A stretch of DNA of 64,000 nt from Moritella sp. JT01 (GCF_001574435.1 NZ_LOCN01000022.1:18793-82792), one strand, 5' to 3'; shown: positions 1 through 17,421, counted from the stretch's first letter. The notes: a model not told the origin generated them from the letters alone. Numbers and translations are program-made.

Positions 1-1
1 A

Positions 2-523
2 ATTACAATTATTAGTAATGAGATGGGTGTGAGTGCAAATGGCAGCCTAATCGGTGTTGGTGCATTAGTGCTAGCCGTATTAATGCACGCGACGATTTAT
101 ACCAGTGTCCAAACGCGTTGTCAGGGTATTCACGTACTGACTTACAATGCACTACCGTGTCTGGTTGCTGCAGTACTATTATTGACTGTTGGTGCATTCA
201 CAGAACAACCTGACTTTAGCACATTCACATCAACATCTTGGTTATCGGTTATTTATCTTGGTGTTATTGCAGGTATTGGCGGCATCATGGCTTACTTCCA
301 ATTAAATAAAGTGGCTAGTCCGTTTCAAGCATCAATCTGTTTTCTGGTGTTCCCCGTTATCGCGCTTGGCCTAGACAGTGCAATCAATGGCAGAACAATT
401 AGCCACGAATCATTAATCATGATGGTAATACTAACTGCAGGTGTTTTATTGTGTAAATTACCGATTGAATTAATCAGTAAACGTTTCACAAAAATCACCT
501 CTAAAGTAGAGAAATCGTCATAA
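2..523 (+). CDS. EamA/DMT-type permease, C-terminal part (5' truncated by window edge)
   Basis: The reading frame is open from the first bases, so the true start lies outside the window. The 173 visible residues form about five hydrophobic segments separated by short loops, which matches the second half of ten-helix drug/metabolite transporters of the EamA family. A short charged tail rich in Lys and Ser ends the protein. This is an inner-membrane transporter or exporter; the substrate cannot be read from sequence. A hairpin follows the stop, before the convergent thiamine operon. Family assignment rests on the membrane pattern and loop composition, since the N-terminal half is not visible. 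Confidence 0.75.
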   Translation: MTIISNEMGVSANGSLIGVGALVLAVLMHATIYTSVQTRCQGIHVLTYNALPCLVAAVLLLTVGAFTEQPDFSTFTSTSWLSVIYLGVIAGIGGIMAYFQLNKVASPFQASICFLVFPVIALGLDSAINGRTISHESLIMMVILTAGVLLCKLPIELISKRFTKITSKVEKSS

Positions 524-544
524 TTCATGACCGATTTTATAATA

Positions 545-577
545 TAGGCTGCGTTCGCGTTATGCGATAGCAGCCTA
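545..577. terminator. Hairpin between convergent permease and thiH genes
   Basis: An 8-bp inverted repeat (TAGGCTGC at 545-552, GCAGCCTA at 570-577) lies between the two convergent stop codons. The flanking U-tracts are weak on both strands, so it is a candidate bidirectional terminator rather than a strong one. Confidence 0.45.
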
Positions 578-583
578 CTTGCA

Positions 584-1705
584 TTATTTCAGTGCCGTTA
601 ACGACCTATCCCAATCTTTCCAAACCACTTCTAAGCCCATGGTTTTGACTAGTTCGGCCATTTCACTTGGTGAACGGTCATCATCAATTTCAAACTGCTC
701 TAACGCTTTCTCTGTATCGTCAGAATAACCTCCGGGTTGGGTTTTCGAACCCGCACTGATAGTTGTTATGCCCAAGGGAATAACATTGTCACGAAAATGC
801 TCGGACTCTCGAGTCGATAACGATAATTCCACATCCGGATTAAACAATCGATAAGCACAAATCAACTGTACTAATTGGCGATCATTCATAATCGACTTCG
901 GCTGAAATGCACCTTCACATGGTCTTAAACGTGGGAACGAAATTGAATACTTGGTTTGCCAATAACGTTTTTGCAAATAATCTAAATGCGCAGCAACATG
1001 GAAACAGTCGGTACGCCATTCATCCAAGCCAATTAATGCACCTAGCCCCATTTTATGAATACCAGCTTTGCCTAACCTGTCTGGGGTTTCAATTCGATAC
1101 TTAAAATCAGACTTCTTACCTTTGATATGGTGCTCGGCATACGTCCGGGGATGATAGGTTTCTTGATACACTAATACTGAATCTAACCCCAATTCTTTTA
1201 GTTCTTCATAATCGGCTTGTTCTAGCGGCTGCACTTCCAGAGATAAATGCGAGAACTGCGATTTCAATTCATTAAATACCTGACGAAAATACGGCATACC
1301 CACTTTACGTTCCGACTCACCTGCCACTAATAACAAATGATCAAAACCCATTTTTTTAATCGCTCGCGCTTCACTGTTTAACTGCTTCATATCCAGCGTG
1401 GTACGACGAATTTTGTTATGCATCGAAAAACCACAATAGGTACAAATATTAGAGCACATATTAGAAAGGTATAACGGTACATAGAATTGGATGGTATTAC
1501 CAAAACGTTGTCGTGTTAACTGTACACTACGCTGTGCCATCTGCTCTAAATAAGGTTCTGCCGCAGGTGAAATTAAGGCTTGAAAGTCATCCAGATCGAG
1601 TCGAGACTTCGATAATGCCCGTTCAACATCCGCCGCCGTTTTGGCATAAATGGATAAGCGAATATCATCCCAATCTAATTTTTGTAATTGCTCGTAAAAG
1701 CTCAT
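584..1705 (-). CDS. thiH: 2-iminoacetate synthase ThiH
   Basis: Radical-SAM enzyme that cleaves tyrosine to dehydroglycine (2-iminoacetate) and p-cresol, supplying the C-N unit for the thiazole ring of thiamine. The CxxxCxxC cluster motif is visible at Cys84, Cys88 and Cys91, followed by the GFSM segment typical of ThiH. At 373 residues it has the usual family length. It is the last gene of the operon, starting 23 bp after thiG stops, and works with ThiG, ThiS and ThiF. Use of ThiH rather than the oxidase ThiO fits a facultative anaerobe. Confidence 0.96.
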   Translation of the reverse strand: MSFYEQLQKLDWDDIRLSIYAKTAADVERALSKSRLDLDDFQALISPAAEPYLEQMAQRSVQLTRQRFGNTIQFYVPLYLSNMCSNICTYCGFSMHNKIRRTTLDMKQLNSEARAIKKMGFDHLLLVAGESERKVGMPYFRQVFNELKSQFSHLSLEVQPLEQADYEELKELGLDSVLVYQETYHPRTYAEHHIKGKKSDFKYRIETPDRLGKAGIHKMGLGALIGLDEWRTDCFHVAAHLDYLQKRYWQTKYSISFPRLRPCEGAFQPKSIMNDRQLVQLICAYRLFNPDVELSLSTRESEHFRDNVIPLGITTISAGSKTQPGGYSDDTEKALEQFEIDDDRSPSEMAELVKTMGLEVVWKDWDRSLTALK

Positions 1706-1728
1706 ATTTAATCCTTAAGTTGGCGTTA

Positions 1729-2538
1729 TTACAGATCTAAAAATGCCGTTAATGGACTAGAAGCAACTGCAGTCTGTGCTTGGGTACCTAACCCAGCTAA
1801 ATAAGCTTGGCGACCGGCTTGCACAGCTAACGCAAATGCTTGACTCATTGCCACTGGATCTTTAGCCACCGCAATCGCAGTATTAACCAGTACCGCATCC
1901 GCGCCCATTTCCATGGCTAACGCCGCATGTGATGGCGCGCCAATACCGGCATCAACAATCACAGGGACTGTCGACTGCTCAATAATAATCTCTAAGAACT
2001 CTGCAGTACGAATACCTTTGTTTGAACCAATCGGCGCACCTAACGGCATAACTGCAGCAGTACCCACAGCTTCCAGACGTTTACACAATACCGGGTCGGC
2101 ATGAATGTATGGCAACACATGGAAACCATCACGCGCTAACAGTTCTGTGGCCTTTAAGGTTTCAATTGGATCAGGTAATAAATATTTTGGGTCAGGATGA
2201 ATTTCTAATTTAATCCAATTGGTTTGCAATGCTTCACGTGCTAATTGCGCAGCATATACCGCTTCTTTGGCATTACGCGCACCAGACGTATTTGGTAATA
2301 AGTTCATGCCTGCTGCAATCAAAGGCTTAAGAATATCATCATCTTGATTAGCTAAATCAATGCGTTTTAATGCCATAGTCACTAACTGGGATTGAGATGC
2401 AATCAAGGCAGCAGCCATTATTTTTTGATCGCTAAATTTCCCTGTTCCGGTAAACAATCGTGATGAAAAGGTTTTATCGGCAATAACCAGTTCATCGTTT
2501 GGTAATATGAATGCTGGGTTTAAAGTTGTTACTGACAT
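1729..2538 (-). CDS. thiG: Thiazole synthase ThiG
   Basis: A (beta/alpha)8-barrel enzyme that condenses deoxyxylulose-5-phosphate, dehydroglycine and ThiS thiocarboxylate into thiazole phosphate. The family signatures are present: an early FTGTGKF segment, the [12 protein letters not shown] region, and the C-terminal glycine-rich phosphate-binding segments ([18 protein letters not shown]). Length is 269 residues. The start directly abuts the thiS stop, so translation of the two partners is probably coupled. It is the central enzyme of the thiazole branch in this operon. Confidence 0.96.
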   Translation of the reverse strand: MSVTTLNPAFILPNDELVIADKTFSSRLFTGTGKFSDQKIMAAALIASQSQLVTMALKRIDLANQDDDILKPLIAAGMNLLPNTSGARNAKEAVYAAQLAREALQTNWIKLEIHPDPKYLLPDPIETLKATELLARDGFHVLPYIHADPVLCKRLEAVGTAAVMPLGAPIGSNKGIRTAEFLEIIIEQSTVPVIVDAGIGAPSHAALAMEMGADAVLVNTAIAVAKDPVAMSQAFALAVQAGRQAYLAGLGTQAQTAVASSPLTAFLDL

Positions 2539-2736
2539 TTAGCCTCCTGCAATAGCTTGAAATAAAGTCACTCGATCATTTTCTGACAATTGAAAATCAT
2601 CCCATTTTTGACGTGTAATAATGGCTTGGTTCACCGCTACTGCAATGCCTTTTCCCGGCTGTTCTAATACCGTCAATAATGACGTAATAGTCGTCACCGC
2701 TAGGTTCTTTATTTCATCGTTAATGATTAATTTCAT
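2539..2736 (-). CDS. thiS: Sulfur carrier protein ThiS
   Basis: A 65-residue ubiquitin-like sulfur carrier ending in Ala-Gly-Gly. The terminal glycine is adenylated by ThiF and converted to a thiocarboxylate that donates sulfur to ThiG. It lies between thiF and thiG, with its stop codon touching the thiG start. The diglycine tail and position make the call secure despite the small size. Confidence 0.95.
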   Translation of the reverse strand: MKLIINDEIKNLAVTTITSLLTVLEQPGKGIAVAVNQAIITRQKWDDFQLSENDRVTLFQAIAGG

Positions 2737-2838
2737 CTTCTCTTCCTGTCCCTCACATCCAAATATTCAGCAATGAGGTTATTTAATTAACTACTTAGTT
2801 TTACTATTTATATTCAGCACTTATATTTCATATTGGTA

Positions 2839-3609
2839 TTAGCGACCTGCACACACAGAGCAGTCGGGATCTTTCATGACTGAGAGGTGCTGCCATTGCA
2901 AGGTTTTACCATCAAAACGCATTAACCGATTTAGTGAAGACAGCGGCATGCCGGTTAAATATTTAATCGCTTCCAATGCTTGCAAAGAACCAATAACCCC
3001 GACCAACGGCCCAAGCACACCCGAAGTACTGCAATTATTGACTTCCACTGTATCTTCAAAAGGATATAAACAGTGGTAACATGCCGAATCAGCTTGTTGG
3101 GCGTTAAACGAGATCAGTTGCCCTTCCATGCGAATACCCGCCCCGATTATTAACGGTAGTTTCTGGGTCACACAGATCTTGTTTATCGCTTGCCTGGTCG
3201 GCATGTTATCGCTGCAATCAATCACTAAATCAATTTGGGCAAGCATATCTGCCATTTGATTACTCGCACTATCGAGGGTTACTCGCTGTGCGATTGCCGT
3301 GACACTTATATGTGGATTAAGCTGTACTAACGAGGCTTTTGCCGCGCTAACTTTAGTTTGCTTTAACTGCTGTTGAGTGAAAATGATTTGCCGTTGCAGA
3401 TTACTTAACTCAACATGATCATCATCCGCTAAGTATAAATGGCCAACACCAGCAGAAGCCAAATACAGAGCAACAGGCGCACCAAGGCCACCCACACCGA
3501 CAATCAATACGTTGGCATTGCGCAATGCTAATTGTCCCTGTTCGCCGACGTCACCAAGCAGTAAGTGCGCGCTATAACGCATATATTCCTGATCACTTAA
3601 TGCTGTCAT
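2839..3609 (-). CDS. thiF: ThiS adenylyltransferase ThiF
   Basis: E1-like enzyme (256 aa) that activates the ThiS C-terminus with ATP. The nucleotide-binding GVGGLG motif is at about residues 38-43, followed by a DDDHVELSNLQRQ segment with the conserved acidic and Arg residues. Two CxxC pairs (CYHC in the middle and CSVC at Cys250/Cys253) should bind structural zinc. The CSTSG segment carries the conserved Cys of the family. It starts 15 bp after the thiE-type gene and precedes thiS by about 100 bp. MoeB is a paralogous alternative, but the context fixes it as ThiF. Confidence 0.94.
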   Translation of the reverse strand: MTALSDQEYMRYSAHLLLGDVGEQGQLALRNANVLIVGVGGLGAPVALYLASAGVGHLYLADDDHVELSNLQRQIIFTQQQLKQTKVSAAKASLVQLNPHISVTAIAQRVTLDSASNQMADMLAQIDLVIDCSDNMPTRQAINKICVTQKLPLIIGAGIRMEGQLISFNAQQADSACYHCLYPFEDTVEVNNCSTSGVLGPLVGVIGSLQALEAIKYLTGMPLSSLNRLMRFDGKTLQWQHLSVMKDPDCSVCAGR

Positions 3610-3624
3610 AATAGTCCCGTCATA

Positions 3625-5100
3625 TTAATCATTCACACATACTAAGGGTGATTGCGGTTCAACGATCGCCAATAACTCTGCAATGGCTTGCTTATAGTCG
3701 TCAGCGCGAGTGATCGCAGTGACAACGGCGACACTCCCCACACCTGTCGCTGCCACTTGCGGTGCTCGCTTTATGCTAATACCGCCAATTGCAACTAAAG
3801 GATAGTCTTGCATTAAATCAGCATAACGCTGTAAACGCTGTAATCCCTGCGGTTTTGATGGCATGTCCTTGGTCACAGTCGGATAGATATGACCAAGGGC
3901 GATATAACTCGGTTTTATTTGATGAGCACGTAATATTTCATAATAACCGTGTGTGCTTAAACCCAGTTTTAAACCGGCTGTTTTTATCGCCACAAAATCG
4001 GCAATCAGCATGTCTTCTTGACCTAAATGCACACCATAAGCACCATGCTCAATCGCTAATTGCCAGTAATCATTGATAAATAAGCGCGCTTGATATTGAC
4101 GGCCTAATGCCACAGCAGCTTTAATATCATCAACCACTTCAGCTGGTGTTTTATCTTTAATACGTAATTGCAGGGTTTTAACCCCTTGTTGTAATACTTT
4201 CTCTAACCATTCGACCGTATCCACCACCGGATACAGTCCAAGGCGATTGGTATCACAAGGTGCAAAGTCATAAGCTAATTGCATTTGCAGTGCTAAGCCA
4301 AGCTGATCGCCTAATCCCGTATTCGGTAATACGACCTGTGGGAAATCACTGCGATCGGTAGGCCAAGCTTCATAAGTTTGGTTCAAGTAGGCTCTGGCTA
4401 CCACTAATGCATCATCCACCGGATAATCTTGGGCGATCACGGCTGCCAATGCCGAAGAAAAAATACCACTGTTTTCATCTTTGCTTCGTGGCGTTAATGT
4501 CGCGCCTGGTGACGATAATAAAATTTCACGTTGCGCATCAATATAAACGTCGAGGACGATAGATTGCTGCTTATCATCATGATGACAATTAACAGTAATC
4601 GCTTTAGCACAAACACCTTTGACACCAAAATTCAGTAGTGTGTTGATCGCTTTTTTCGTCGCACTGAATAACACAGCAGCATCTGTTCCGCCTTGCTCTT
4701 GCGGTAAGATCAATACATCCACGATTGGTAATAAGCGTATTTTAATCACATTTATTAGCACTGTGTCTGCCGATTCAGCCTTTGCCATATCAGATAATGA
4801 AATTGATAACGGCTCATAGATAACACTGAGTTCTGGATGTCGTTGCTTATATGCTTGTAAAAAATCAGCTAAGATCTCTACATGCGAAGTTGTCGCTATC
4901 ACACTTATTTTAATGGCAGATGCCACTGGTGCGGCAGTCAATACCGCTAGCTCAGCAGAAAAATCCGCATCGGATAATAGCCTCGTCGATACATGATAAC
5001 CACGTCCACCCAACGCATTAATCGTATTAATATCGGTTTTAGTCGCAGCATTATCGCGAGCATCGAGGCTCGCGATAGTCCAAATAATGGCTTGAGTCAT
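3625..5100 (-). CDS. thiE: Thiamine-phosphate synthase ThiE with a degenerate ThiD-like N-terminal domain
   Basis: About 491 residues. The C-terminal ~200 residues are a complete ThiE, which joins HMP-PP and thiazole phosphate. Visible ThiE marks are QLRIKDK, the FINDYW and GVHLGQED segments, GLSTH, the PTVTK loop and VAIGGI. The N-terminal ~270 residues align with HMP-P kinase ThiD but have lost its signatures: the N-terminal GSDSxGGAGI motif reads SLDARDNAA, and the C-terminal GTGC(T/A) catalytic loop reads NSGIF. The domain is therefore probably not an active kinase. The ATG at 5100 is preferred over an upstream in-frame ATG at 5148, because the latter would run back into thiC and the former follows the thiC stop by 7 bp. 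Confidence 0.9.
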   Translation of the reverse strand: MTQAIIWTIASLDARDNAATKTDINTINALGGRGYHVSTRLLSDADFSAELAVLTAAPVASAIKISVIATTSHVEILADFLQAYKQRHPELSVIYEPLSISLSDMAKAESADTVLINVIKIRLLPIVDVLILPQEQGGTDAAVLFSATKKAINTLLNFGVKGVCAKAITVNCHHDDKQQSIVLDVYIDAQREILLSSPGATLTPRSKDENSGIFSSALAAVIAQDYPVDDALVVARAYLNQTYEAWPTDRSDFPQVVLPNTGLGDQLGLALQMQLAYDFAPCDTNRLGLYPVVDTVEWLEKVLQQGVKTLQLRIKDKTPAEVVDDIKAAVALGRQYQARLFINDYWQLAIEHGAYGVHLGQEDMLIADFVAIKTAGLKLGLSTHGYYEILRAHQIKPSYIALGHIYPTVTKDMPSKPQGLQRLQRYADLMQDYPLVAIGGISIKRAPQVAATGVGSVAVVTAITRADDYKQAIAELLAIVEPQSPLVCVND

Positions 5101-5107
5101 TACGTTA

Positions 5108-7132
<2,025 letters not shown>

Positions 7133-7265
7133 CTAATAAGATGATTGCTTGTCGTTGAGTATGGAGAGTAGTGATATAGATATATTGATCGTAGATGTAA
7201 TAGTAAGCGGCCTGATATCCCTATGGCTAACTTACAATGACACGAATAATATTCGTATTAATCAC

Positions 7266-7352
7266 TCTTGTTTCCTCACGCAGGTATTAGCCTGATCAGG
7301 TTCCACGGATCCCATTATTAAATGGTCTCAGCCCTAAAGCACTCCGACAAGA
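7266..7352 (-). ncRNA. TPP (THI-element) riboswitch
   Basis: On the minus strand the leader contains the conserved THI blocks in order: GGCTGAGA, then GGAACCTGATC, then CTAATACCTGCG and GAGGAAACAAG. CTTGT at the 5' end pairs with ACAAG at the 3' end to form P1. It lies about 150 nt upstream of the thiC start, so the operon should be repressed when thiamine pyrophosphate is plentiful. The expression platform is not obvious; no strong intrinsic terminator lies between aptamer and start codon, so control of translation initiation is the more likely mode. Confidence 0.95.
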
Positions 7353-7392
7353 TGTACCGAAGTATAGACTGGTATGGCGTTAAAAAACAAGC

Positions 7393-7421
7393 AAAAAAAA
7401 AGCGCCCTATAAAAGGGCGCC
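7393..7421 (-). terminator. Intrinsic terminator of the rpoBC operon
   Basis: On the minus strand a GC-rich stem (GGCGCCCT paired with AGGGCGC) is followed by a run of nine T. It sits about 85 bp past the rpoC stop and upstream of the thiC leader, so it ends the RNA polymerase operon. Confidence 0.92.
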
Positions 7422-7504
7422 TTTACTATCTAATAACGGTGAGTAAGTGAATCAGTGGGCCTGTCATCACTTACACACGACTTTAATTGCATTCAGCAAA
7501 TCAA

Positions 7505-11800
<4,296 letters not shown>

Positions 11801-11819
11801 TGGGAGTGAAAACTACGCA

Positions 11820-11846
11820 GCCTCAACTCACAGAGTGAGTCGAGGC
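11820..11846 (-). other. Hairpin in the rpoB-rpoC intergenic spacer
   Basis: An 11-bp stem on the minus-strand RNA (GCCTCGACTCA with TGAGTTGAGGC, one G-U pair) lies in the 88-bp spacer. No U-tract follows, so it is more likely an RNA stability or processing element than a terminator. Confidence 0.5.
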
Positions 11847-11888
11847 GCAATGCTAATTCAAAAGTTTGAATAATCTCTTAATAAGAGC

Positions 11889-14800
11889 TTATTTCTTACC
11901 TTTGTTTTCATCTAGTTCGATGTTGATACCCAATGAGCGGATCTCTTTCAACAATACGTTGAATGATTCAGGCATACCTGGGTCCATACGATGATCGCCG
12001 TCTACGATGTTTTTATACATCTTAGTACGACCGTTCACGTCATCAGACTTAACAGTTAGCATCTCTTGTAGAGTATATGCTGCACCGTATGCTTCCAGAG
12101 CCCATACTTCCATCTCACCGAAACGCTGACCACCGAACTGAGCTTTACCACCCAGCGGCTGCTGAGTAACTAGGCTGTAAGAACCGGTAGAACGTGCATG
12201 CATCTTGTCATCAACCAAGTGATTCAGTTTCAGCATATACATGTAACCAACGGTAACTGGACGTTCGAATACATCACCAGTACGGCCATCAAATAACTCT
12301 AATTGACCTGATTCTGGTAAATCAGCCAATCTAAGCATTTCTTTGATTTCAGCTTCAGCTGCACCATCAAACGCAGGCGTTGCCATTGGCAGACCTTTAC
12401 GTAAGTTGTGCGCAAGAACACGAACCTGCTCGTCAGAGTAAGTTGATAAATCAACTTTCTGATGCGTATCACCGATGTCGTATGCTTTTTGCATAAATTC
12501 ACGGATCTTAGCAAGATCTTGTTGTTCTTTGATCATGTTATCGATTTTAGTACCGATACCACGAGCAGCAAGGCCCAAGTGAACTTCAAGTACCTGACCG
12601 ATGTTCATACGCGATGGTACACCCAGCGGGTTAAGTACGATATCAACTGGCTCACCAAACTTATCGTGTGGCATGTCTTCAATAGGAACGATTGTTGAGA
12701 TCACACCTTTGTTACCATGACGACCAGCCATCTTATCACCCGGTTGGATACGACGTTTAACAGCTAGGTATACTTTAACAATCTTAAGTACACCCGGTGC
12801 TAGGTCATCACCTTGGGTAATTTTACGGCGTTTGATATCAAACTTAGAATCAAAGTCAGCGCGTAGCTCATCGTGTTGCTTAGCTAGGCCTTCTAATTGA
12901 GTCTGCTGTTCTTCATCAGTAAGCACGATTTCAAACCATTGTCCGCGAGAAACAGCATTAAGTTGCTCTTCTGTTTTGCCAGCAGCTAATAGTAAGTTCT
13001 TAACGCGACCGAATAAGCTTTCTTCGAAGATAGATAATTCTTCAGTTAAGTCTTTTTTCGCTTCACGCAGTTGCATCTGCTCGATGTCTTGTGCACGTTT
13101 ATCTTTATCTACGCCATCACGGGTAAATACTTGCACGTCAATTACAGTACCGTAAACAGAGTTAGGTACACGTAATGAACTGTCTTTCACATCTGATGCT
13201 TTTTCACCGAAGATAGCTCGTAGAAGCTTTTCTTCAGGCGTTAATTGTGTTTCACCTTTAGGGGTTACTTTACCTACCAGGATATCACCCGGCTTAACTT
13301 CAGCACCAACGTAAACGATACCAGACTCATCTAGCTTAGATAATGCGCTTTCACCCACGTTAGGGATATCCGCAGTAATCTCTTCGCTACCAAGTTTCGT
13401 ATCACGCGCAATCGATGATAATTCTTGAATGTGGATTGTCGTTAGACGATCTTCTTTTACAACACGTTCAGATACAAGAATTGAATCTTCGAAGTTGTAA
13501 CCATTCCAAGGCATGAATGCGATACGCATGTTTTGGCCAAGTGCTAATTCACCTAGGTCTGTTGAAGGACCGTCAGCAAGCACGTCACCTTTAACCACAG
13601 CTTCACCAGTTAATACTGTTGGGCGTTGGTTAATACATGTGTTTTGGTTCGAACGTGTGTACTTAGTTAGCGTGTAGATATCAATACCCGCTTCACCTGG
13701 TACAAGTTCATCTTCGTTAACTTTAACGATGATACGACTTGCATCAGCATAGTCGATTGAACCGCCACGTAGCGCAACAACAGTTACACCAGAATCGATT
13801 GCTACCGCGCGTTCAATACCAGTACCTACTAATGGCTTATCAGCGTTTAGTGTTGGTACTGCTTGACGTTGCATATTCGCACCCATCAATGCACGGTTAG
13901 CATCATCGTGTTCTAGGAACGGAATTAGCGATGCCGCCACAGAAATAATTTGCTGTGGAGATACGTCCATATACTGAATTTGGTCCGCTGACATAAAGGT
14001 TGTTTCACCTTTGTGACGACATGGAATAAATTCATCTTGTAACATACCATTTGTATCGATAGTTGCGTTAGCCTGTGCTACTGCATACAGACCTTCTTCG
14101 ATAGCAGAAAGGTATTGAACGTCATTAGTGACTTTGCCGTTGATTACTTTACGGAATGGTGTTTCTAAGAAACCATAATCGTTAGTACGGGCAAATACAG
14201 CTAGCGAGTTAATTAGACCAATGTTTGGTCCCTCTGGAGTCTCAATCGGACATAAACGACCGTAGTGAGTTGGATGTACGTCACGTACCTCAAAACCAGC
14301 ACGTTCACGTGTTAGACCACCAGGCCCTAATGCAGAAATACGACGTTTGTGCGTCACTTCTGACAATGGGTTATTTTGATCCATGAACTGAGACAGTTGT
14401 GATGAACCAAAAAACTCTTTAATCGCAGCTGAAATCGGCTTAGCATTGATTAAATCTTGTGGCATTACTGCATCAAGATCACCAAGACTTAGGCGTTCAC
14501 GAACAGCACGCTCTACACGAACTAAACCAACACGGAATTGGTTTTCTGCCATTTCGCCAACTGAACGAATACGACGGTTGCCAAGGTGATCGATATCATC
14601 AACTTCGCCTTTACCATTACGGATATTAATCAAAGTTTTCATTACTTCAACAATATCAGCTTTGTTCAGGATGCCTGAGCCAGTATCTTCTTCGCGGCCA
14701 ATACGGCGGTTGAACTTCATACGACCTACAGTAGATAGGTCATAGCGTTCTTCTGCGAAGAATAGATTATTAAATAGACCTTCTGCCGCTTCACGCGTTG

Positions 14801-15926
14801 GTGGTTCACTAGGACGCATCATGCGGTAGATTTCAACTAACGCTTCAAGTTTGTTAGTAGTTGAGTCAACACGTAATGTGTCAGACATGTAACTACCTAC
14901 ATCAAGGTCGTTCGTATAAAGAACATCAATGATCTTGATACCAGCTTGAGACAATTCAGCCACAGATTCTAGTGTTAGTTCAGCATTCGCTGCAACAATC
15001 ACTTCGCCTGTTTCTTCATTGATGTAATCTTTAGAGGCTACTTTACCAGCGATATACTCTAATGGTACTTCGATCTCTGTTACGCCGTCTTTTTCAAATT
15101 TCTTGATATGACGAGCAGTAACACGACGACCATTTTCAACGTATACTTCACCGTTAGCAACGATGTCAAATACCGCAGTTTCGCCACGTAGACGCTCTGG
15201 CTCTAGTTCCATCAATAACTTGCCATCTTTAACTTCAAAACGTGTAGTATCGAAGAAGATTGCTAAGATTTCTTCCGTCGTGAACTCAAGTGCACGAAGA
15301 ATAATTGATGATGGTAATTTACGACGACGGTCAATACGAACGAATAAGCAATCTTTCGGATCGAATTCAAAGTCTAACCATGAACCACGGTAAGGAATAA
15401 CGCGTGCGTTATATAGTACTTTACCTGATGAATGAGTTTTACCTTTGTCGTGATCGAAGAATACACCTGGACTACGGTGTAACTGAGATACGATAACACG
15501 CTCTGTACCATTGATAACAAAAGTACCAGTTTCAGTCATTAATGGGATTTCGCCCATGTAGACTTCTTGTTCTTTGATATCTTTAATAGTACCTGCTGGT
15601 GCATCACGATCGTATAATACAAGACGTAATTTAACACGCAGCGGTGCAGAATAAGTAATGCCTCGGGTTTGACATTCTTTAACTTCAAATACAGATTCAC
15701 CTAAACGGTACGATACATATTGAAGTTCAGAAGTTCCAGAGTAACTTTTAATAGGGAACACGCTACGGAATGCTGCTTCCAGGCCGTATTCACCTGTGTG
15801 ATCCATTTCTAAAAACTTTTTAAAAGAGCTCGTTTGGATAGCCAACATTTGCGGCTTAGCCACAACTGGTGCACTTTTACCAAAGTCTTTACGGATACGT
15901 TTTTTTTCGGTATTAGAGTAAACCAT
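11889..15926 (-). CDS. rpoB: RNA polymerase subunit beta RpoB
   Basis: Beta subunit of RNA polymerase (1345 aa, close to the E. coli length). The rifampicin-pocket segment ([21 protein letters not shown]), the [10 protein letters not shown] region, and the C-terminal [10 protein letters not shown] and [15 protein letters not shown] segments are intact. Thr, Gln, Asp, His and Arg at usual rifampicin-contact positions look wild type. A GAGG ribosome-binding site precedes the ATG. It is co-transcribed with rpoC, with an attenuator between rplL and rpoB. Confidence 0.99.
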   Translation of the reverse strand: MVYSNTEKKRIRKDFGKSAPVVAKPQMLAIQTSSFKKFLEMDHTGEYGLEAAFRSVFPIKSYSGTSELQYVSYRLGESVFEVKECQTRGITYSAPLRVKLRLVLYDRDAPAGTIKDIKEQEVYMGEIPLMTETGTFVINGTERVIVSQLHRSPGVFFDHDKGKTHSSGKVLYNARVIPYRGSWLDFEFDPKDCLFVRIDRRRKLPSSIILRALEFTTEEILAIFFDTTRFEVKDGKLLMELEPERLRGETAVFDIVANGEVYVENGRRVTARHIKKFEKDGVTEIEVPLEYIAGKVASKDYINEETGEVIVAANAELTLESVAELSQAGIKIIDVLYTNDLDVGSYMSDTLRVDSTTNKLEALVEIYRMMRPSEPPTREAAEGLFNNLFFAEERYDLSTVGRMKFNRRIGREEDTGSGILNKADIVEVMKTLINIRNGKGEVDDIDHLGNRRIRSVGEMAENQFRVGLVRVERAVRERLSLGDLDAVMPQDLINAKPISAAIKEFFGSSQLSQFMDQNNPLSEVTHKRRISALGPGGLTRERAGFEVRDVHPTHYGRLCPIETPEGPNIGLINSLAVFARTNDYGFLETPFRKVINGKVTNDVQYLSAIEEGLYAVAQANATIDTNGMLQDEFIPCRHKGETTFMSADQIQYMDVSPQQIISVAASLIPFLEHDDANRALMGANMQRQAVPTLNADKPLVGTGIERAVAIDSGVTVVALRGGSIDYADASRIIVKVNEDELVPGEAGIDIYTLTKYTRSNQNTCINQRPTVLTGEAVVKGDVLADGPSTDLGELALGQNMRIAFMPWNGYNFEDSILVSERVVKEDRLTTIHIQELSSIARDTKLGSEEITADIPNVGESALSKLDESGIVYVGAEVKPGDILVGKVTPKGETQLTPEEKLLRAIFGEKASDVKDSSLRVPNSVYGTVIDVQVFTRDGVDKDKRAQDIEQMQLREAKKDLTEELSIFEESLFGRVKNLLLAAGKTEEQLNAVSRGQWFEIVLTDEEQQTQLEGLAKQHDELRADFDSKFDIKRRKITQGDDLAPGVLKIVKVYLAVKRRIQPGDKMAGRHGNKGVISTIVPIEDMPHDKFGEPVDIVLNPLGVPSRMNIGQVLEVHLGLAARGIGTKIDNMIKEQQDLAKIREFMQKAYDIGDTHQKVDLSTYSDEQVRVLAHNLRKGLPMATPAFDGAAEAEIKEMLRLADLPESGQLELFDGRTGDVFERPVTVGYMYMLKLNHLVDDKMHARSTGSYSLVTQQPLGGKAQFGGQRFGEMEVWALEAYGAAYTLQEMLTVKSDDVNGRTKMYKNIVDGDHRMDPGMPESFNVLLKEIRSLGINIELDENKGKK

Positions 15927-15991
15927 TTGGTTCCTCAGCTCGCTGATAAGTGACCCACTCTGCCCTGAATAAGGACAGCTCTAACAACATC

Positions 15992-16021
15992 ATTATATGT
16001 TTTTTATCCTGTCTCGACCAA
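15992..16021 (-). promoter_or_regulatory. Candidate secondary promoter upstream of rpoB
   Basis: On the minus strand a perfect TATAAT (15992-15997) lies 18 bp downstream of TTGGTC (16016-16021), between the rplL attenuator and rpoB. It could add transcripts to rpoBC independently of the ribosomal genes. This is a motif reading only. Confidence 0.4.
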
Positions 16022-16091
16022 ATGAATTGGGCTAAACAGTGCGCAGAATTTTGGTTGAAATGATGTGAAATTTCCAAACATCCTATAGCGC

Positions 16092-16122
16092 AAAAAGGCC
16101 GGCGATTAAAGAATCACCAGCC
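16092..16122 (-). terminator. rplL-rpoB attenuator
   Basis: On the minus strand an 11-bp stem (GGCTGGTGATT paired with AATCGCCGGCC, with G-U pairs) has a 4-nt loop and is followed by TTTTTG. It lies 37 bp after the rplL stop. In enterobacteria a partial terminator at this place lowers rpoBC expression relative to rplJL, and the same role is inferred here. Confidence 0.85.
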
Positions 16123-16159
16123 AATGCCTTATGAGGGCAATAATCTATTTAAGAATAGA

Positions 16160-16525
16160 CTATTTGATCTCAACAGTACAACCAGCTTCTTCTAGAACTT
16201 TCTTAAGTTCTTCAGCTTCAGCTTTTTCTACAGCTTCTTTAACAGCTACAGGTGCAGATTCAACAACACCTTTAGCTTCTTTAAGACCTAGGCCTGTAGC
16301 AGCACGAACAGCTTTAATAGCTTTAACTTTGTTTTCGCCGAAAGAAGCAAGAATTACGTCGAATTCTGTTTGCTCTTCTTCAGCAGCAGCAGCAGCGCCG
16401 CCAGCAACAACTGCAGCTGCAGCTGATACGCCGAATTTTTCTTCCATTGCTTCGATTAATTCAACAACTTCCATAACAGAAAGTTCAGCAATTGCGTCGA
16501 TGATTTGGTCTTTAGTGATAGACAT
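16160..16525 (-). CDS. rplL: 50S ribosomal protein L7/L12
   Basis: Acidic stalk protein (121 aa) that recruits translation factors. The N-terminal dimerisation domain, an Ala-rich flexible hinge at about residues 33-50, and a C-terminal domain with the [18 protein letters not shown] factor-binding helix are visible. It follows rplJ by 47 bp, the usual pairing with its stalk base partner L10. Confidence 0.99.
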   Translation of the reverse strand: MSITKDQIIDAIAELSVMEVVELIEAMEEKFGVSAAAAVVAGGAAAAAEEEQTEFDVILASFGENKVKAIKAVRAATGLGLKEAKGVVESAPVAVKEAVEKAEAEELKKVLEEAGCTVEIK

Positions 16526-16572
16526 GTGTCATTCCTAATATATTAAAATTTATTTTAGACAAAGCGGCTAAA

Positions 16573-17076
16573 TTAAGCAGCTTCTTGCTCTTTTTGATCG
16601 CGTAAAGCAGCCAATGTACGTACAAGTTTGCCAGCTGATGCTTCTTTCATAGTCATCATTAACTGAGCAATTGCTTCGTCGTATGTTGGTAGTGTTGCTA
16701 GTTTATCAATGTTTTCCGCACCGATAAATTCGCCTTCAAATGCTAACGCTTTAACTGTGAAAGATTCTTCTTTTGCAGCGAAGTCTTTTAATAGACGAGC
16801 TGCAGCACCTGGGTGCTCATTAGAGAATGCGATCAGAGTTGGACCGGTAAATACTTCGTTCAGGCACTCAAATTGAGTACCTTCAACAGCACGCTTCATA
16901 AGAGTATTACGTACTACACGAATGTATACGTTATTCTCACGAGCTAGCTTGCGAAGACCAGTCATTGCACCTACAGTAACGCCACGTGAATCAGCAACTA
17001 CTGCAGAAAGCGCAGCCTTGGCAGCTTCGTTGACTTCAGCAACAATTGCTTTTTTGTCGTCGAGACCTAATGCCAT
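16573..17076 (-). CDS. rplJ: 50S ribosomal protein L10
   Basis: Stalk base protein (167 aa) that anchors L7/L12 dimers to 23S rRNA. The N-terminal rRNA-binding domain begins [15 protein letters not shown], as in gammaproteobacteria, and the C-terminal helix carries L7/L12 binding sites. It has a long leader of more than 300 nt and its own promoter, consistent with autogenous control by the L10-L12 complex. Confidence 0.99.
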   Translation of the reverse strand: MALGLDDKKAIVAEVNEAAKAALSAVVADSRGVTVGAMTGLRKLARENNVYIRVVRNTLMKRAVEGTQFECLNEVFTGPTLIAFSNEHPGAAARLLKDFAAKEESFTVKALAFEGEFIGAENIDKLATLPTYDEAIAQLMMTMKEASAGKLVRTLAALRDQKEQEAA

Positions 17077-17421
17077 GGTCTATACTCCTGGATAAAACCG
17101 ATATGAAATCGGTATTAAAAATTTCCGACCAATATCTTGCCTTAGCAGTCACATCAGTCGAACCATTACGGCTTGGATTCCAGAAAAAAATAAATTCTTC
17201 AGAGGTCCTGCACCATCTACGTAGGAAAGATCAAGTATTAACTAAAATAGCCGATCATTATTAAGTCATGCTTACAGAGTAAGTACAACTCCTACGGTCT
17301 TGGACGGAAGTAAGCAACACTAAGTATTAAACCCGATGTACTTACTTCAACCCACATTTTTTGCCGGTCGGTTAAGATTAATAAATTAGTATTAACCGAC
17401 CAGCTAAATTTAAGGAACCAA
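17077..17421 (-). promoter_or_regulatory. rplJ leader region (L10-type autoregulatory leader)
   Basis: About 345 nt of transcribed leader lie between the promoter next to rplA and the rplJ start; there is no gene here. The 5' part forms a 13-bp hairpin (17363-17404) without a U-tract, and the middle contains the AAGACCGTAGGAG segment within a base-pairing region. L10-L12 binding to such a leader represses rplJL translation in E. coli. The location supports the same role here, but the exact fold was not computed. Confidence 0.65.
17363..17404 (-). other. 13-bp hairpin at the 5' end of the rplJ transcript
   Basis: GCTGGTCGGTTAA pairs with TTAACCGACCGGC (one G-U pair) around a 16-nt AT-rich loop. 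It begins about 17 bp after the rplJ promoter -10 box. No T-run follows, so it is probably a 5'-end stabilising or processing stem rather than a terminator. Confidence 0.6.
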
